Part shown: in pieces, positions 5,731 to 6,319 of the stretch | Position numbering within the stretch: position 1 is the first letter of the stretch | How the letters are laid out: each line of letters begins with the position of its first letter | DNA from: an uncultured Alphaproteobacteria bacterium | GTDB lineage: Bacteria; Pseudomonadota; Alphaproteobacteria; CAAHEQ01; UBA3637 | Length of the DNA: 6,319 nt | Assembly (NCBI GenBank): GCA_947629595.1 | Contig: CANREI010000070.1 | Location: 1-6,319, forward strand | Reading direction: 5' to 3' | Program-made: the position numbers and the translations under genes | Notes under the pieces: generated by a model | Databases searched by the model: none | What the model saw: only the letters and a program-made list of their open reading frames with translations | What the model was told of the DNA's origin: nothing

Positions 5731-5867
5731 CGCAGATTCGAGGGTAATTTTTGCCTTCAAAATGCTAAAATTCACCCTTTAAAAACAGTCGAAAAATCAA
5801 TAAATTCCGGCCAAAATAAAAATTTTTTCAAAATTTTAAAAAAAAGTGTTGCAAAAATCGTACGTTT
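5712..5867. repeat. Upstream cassette, copy 2, with inverted ends
   Basis: Second copy of the 156-bp block, exactly 870 bp from copy 1 and of identical length. Inverted ends: GTTGCA-N6-GTACGTTT on the - strand at 5712-5731 and on the + strand at 5848-5867. To the right the similarity stops at the end of the inverted element. To the left it stops just past the -10. Most differences cluster in 5771-5780. It lies upstream of the small pilin gene as copy 1 lies upstream of the large one. Confidence 0.85.
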
Positions 5868-5895
5868 ATTTGATACATATTTTCGATTCGCTTTC

Positions 5896-5922
5896 AAAAA
5901 AAATCGCCTTGATGAGAGGCGA
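5896..5922 (-). terminator. Intrinsic terminator of the candidate small RNA
   Basis: On the - strand, TCGCCT (5917-5922) pairs with AGGCGA (5904-5909) around a 7-nt loop, followed immediately by eight Ts (5896-5903). This is a textbook intrinsic terminator. No protein gene of normal size lies upstream of it on this strand, so it marks the end of a short transcript or an attenuated leader. Confidence 0.85.
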
Positions 5923-6095
5923 CCGGAAGTTGAGAACTATCTAGTTGATATAGTGCAGTATATTGACCAAAAGGTTTATTTTACTACCTTCCGGCCAGTT
6001 GACCAATTTCCCTTATAAATAAGGGAATTCTATCCTTTTATTAAGGACACAACTAGAGAGGCTCTCACACCTCGGGGCACACATCACTTGCCTTG
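5896..6095 (-). ncRNA. Candidate structured small RNA of about 200 nt
   Basis: I do not recognise the family. The unit is defined by a near-consensus promoter (6102-6130) and an intrinsic terminator with eight Us (5896-5922). In 5'-3' order it holds a segment GAGGTGTGAGAGCCTC that can self-pair, and a TCCTT/AAGGA hairpin (6033-6047). Next is a CCCTTA/TAAGGG hairpin (6010-6025, extended by AATT flanks). An 11-pair stem with three G-U pairs follows (5986-5996 with 5965-5975), then a small ACTAT/ATAGT hairpin and the terminator. Segment 5988-5996 could instead pair with 5921-5929. A 23-codon ORF (6013-6084) with AAGG 6 nt upstream lies in the 5' half. I looked for signatures of tRNA, tmRNA, RNase P RNA, SRP RNA and 6S RNA and found none that hold. 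It could be a trans-acting small RNA or an attenuated leader. The transcript is inferred. Confidence 0.6.
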
Positions 6096-6101
6096 CTTTT
6101 G

Positions 6102-6130
6102 AGTATAAAGGCACTCAAAAACATTGTCAA
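6102..6130 (-). promoter_or_regulatory. Near-consensus sigma70 promoter for the small RNA
   Basis: On the - strand: -35 TTGACA (6125-6130, 6 of 6), 17-nt spacer, -10 TATACT (6102-6107, 5 of 6). This is the best promoter in the window. Predicted start of transcription is about 6095. Confidence 0.8.
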
Positions 6131-6151
6131 GCAGAAAATTTGCATCATTTA

Positions 6152-6225
6152 TTTTTTTCCCCTATCGACCCATAGCGATGCGCCCCTTTTCGCGGCGCAT
6201 CACACCCGCCGATAGAGGGAAAAAA
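6152..6225. repeat. Large imperfect palindrome (~74 bp)
   Basis: The outer stem is 16 positions, with one mismatch and one G-T pair: 6152-6167 (TTTTTTTCCCCTATCG) with 6210-6225. An internal loop follows (ACCCATAGC opposite ACACCCGC), then a perfect 8-bp inner stem GATGCGCC/GGCGCATC (6177-6184 with 6194-6201) and a 9-nt loop. On either strand the T tract is 5' and the A tract 3', the reverse of a terminator. It could be a structured RNA, a cruciform or protein-binding site, or a dispersed palindromic repeat. It lacks the conserved core of integron attC sites. Confidence 0.65.
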
Positions 6226-6261
6226 GAGAGTGCCATATACAGATAATAGAGTGATATCCTA

Positions 6262-6313
6262 CCGAATCGCCTTATTTTCGGCACACCGCGCTATCCCACA
6301 ATAGCGGGATAGC
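6262..6313. other. Two further hairpins at the window edge
   Basis: The first is CCGAA/TTCGG (6262-6266 with 6277-6281). The second is GCTATCCC/GGGATAGC (6290-6297 with 6306-6313), a perfect 8-bp stem with an 8-nt loop. It overlaps an alternative 6-bp stem CGCTAT/ATAGCG (6289-6294 with 6301-6306). No T tract follows within the window. No open reading frame covers this stretch, and the end of the window cuts it. Confidence 0.45.
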
Positions 6314-6319
6314 ACTTCC

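Noticed and set aside
5725..6018. A + strand reading frame of 97 codons through cassette copy 2 and the small RNA.
   Set aside because: It is antisense to a promoter and a terminator and has no recognisable protein character; the shared part is repeat-derived.
5896..6095. The small RNA as a CRISPR tracrRNA or SRP RNA (it has a CCGGAAGG hairpin with a GGAA loop).
   Set aside because: No CRISPR repeats or cas genes are in the window, and the conserved asymmetric internal loop of SRP domain IV does not follow the GGAA hairpin.
6150..6319. RNase P RNA or tmRNA at the right edge (GGGAAAAAAGAGAGTGCC vaguely recalls an RNase P segment).
   Set aside because: The universally conserved RNase P core (GAGGAAAGTCC, ACAGAA-type segments) and the tRNA-like or tag parts of tmRNA are not seen.

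Overview
The window most resembles a chromosomal piece of an AT-leaning alphaproteobacterium, possibly of the host-gut-associated kind. The support is an adjacent psd-pssA pair, an archaeal/alphaproteobacterial-type GSR pyruvoyl site in Psd, and GANTC sites in promoters. The taxonomic placement is inference from gene content; no marker gene settles it.

Left half (149-3212, + strand): a tight four-gene cluster that looks like one transcription unit. Phosphatidylserine decarboxylase (psd) is followed 12 nt later by CDP-diacylglycerol-serine O-phosphatidyltransferase (pssA). Together they make phosphatidylethanolamine from CDP-diacylglycerol and serine. pssA overlaps by 8 nt an unrecognised exported Q/A-rich protein. 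Three bases after that begins a TrmJ-type SPOUT tRNA 2'-O-methyltransferase. No convincing terminator follows trmJ, and the cluster converges on the next gene.

Middle and right (3269-5588, - strand): two separately transcribed genes for type IV pilin-like proteins. Both have a processing site G|RSM(I/V)E and a nearly shared N-terminal helix. One is a small pilin (151 aa) with a C-terminal disulfide pair. The other is a 511-aa chimera: a pilin N-terminus, a tandem Cys-rich array, and a large Cys-containing C-terminal domain, possibly an adhesin. Each gene is preceded by a copy of the same ~156-bp upstream cassette (4842-4997 and 5712-5867, gapless, about 90% identical). The cassette is bounded by inverted GTTGCA-N6-GTACGTTT elements and carries a sigma70-like promoter and a GANTC site. 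The small-pilin gene ends in a strong intrinsic terminator and has a ~105-nt 5' leader with three hairpins.

Far right (5868-6319): no protein gene of normal size. There is a well-defined candidate small RNA on the - strand (about 6095 to 5896) with a near-consensus promoter (TTGACA-N17-TATACT), several hairpins with alternative pairings, and an intrinsic terminator with eight Us. Beyond its promoter lies a large imperfect palindrome (6152-6225) and two more hairpins, running to the window edge. Their role is unknown.
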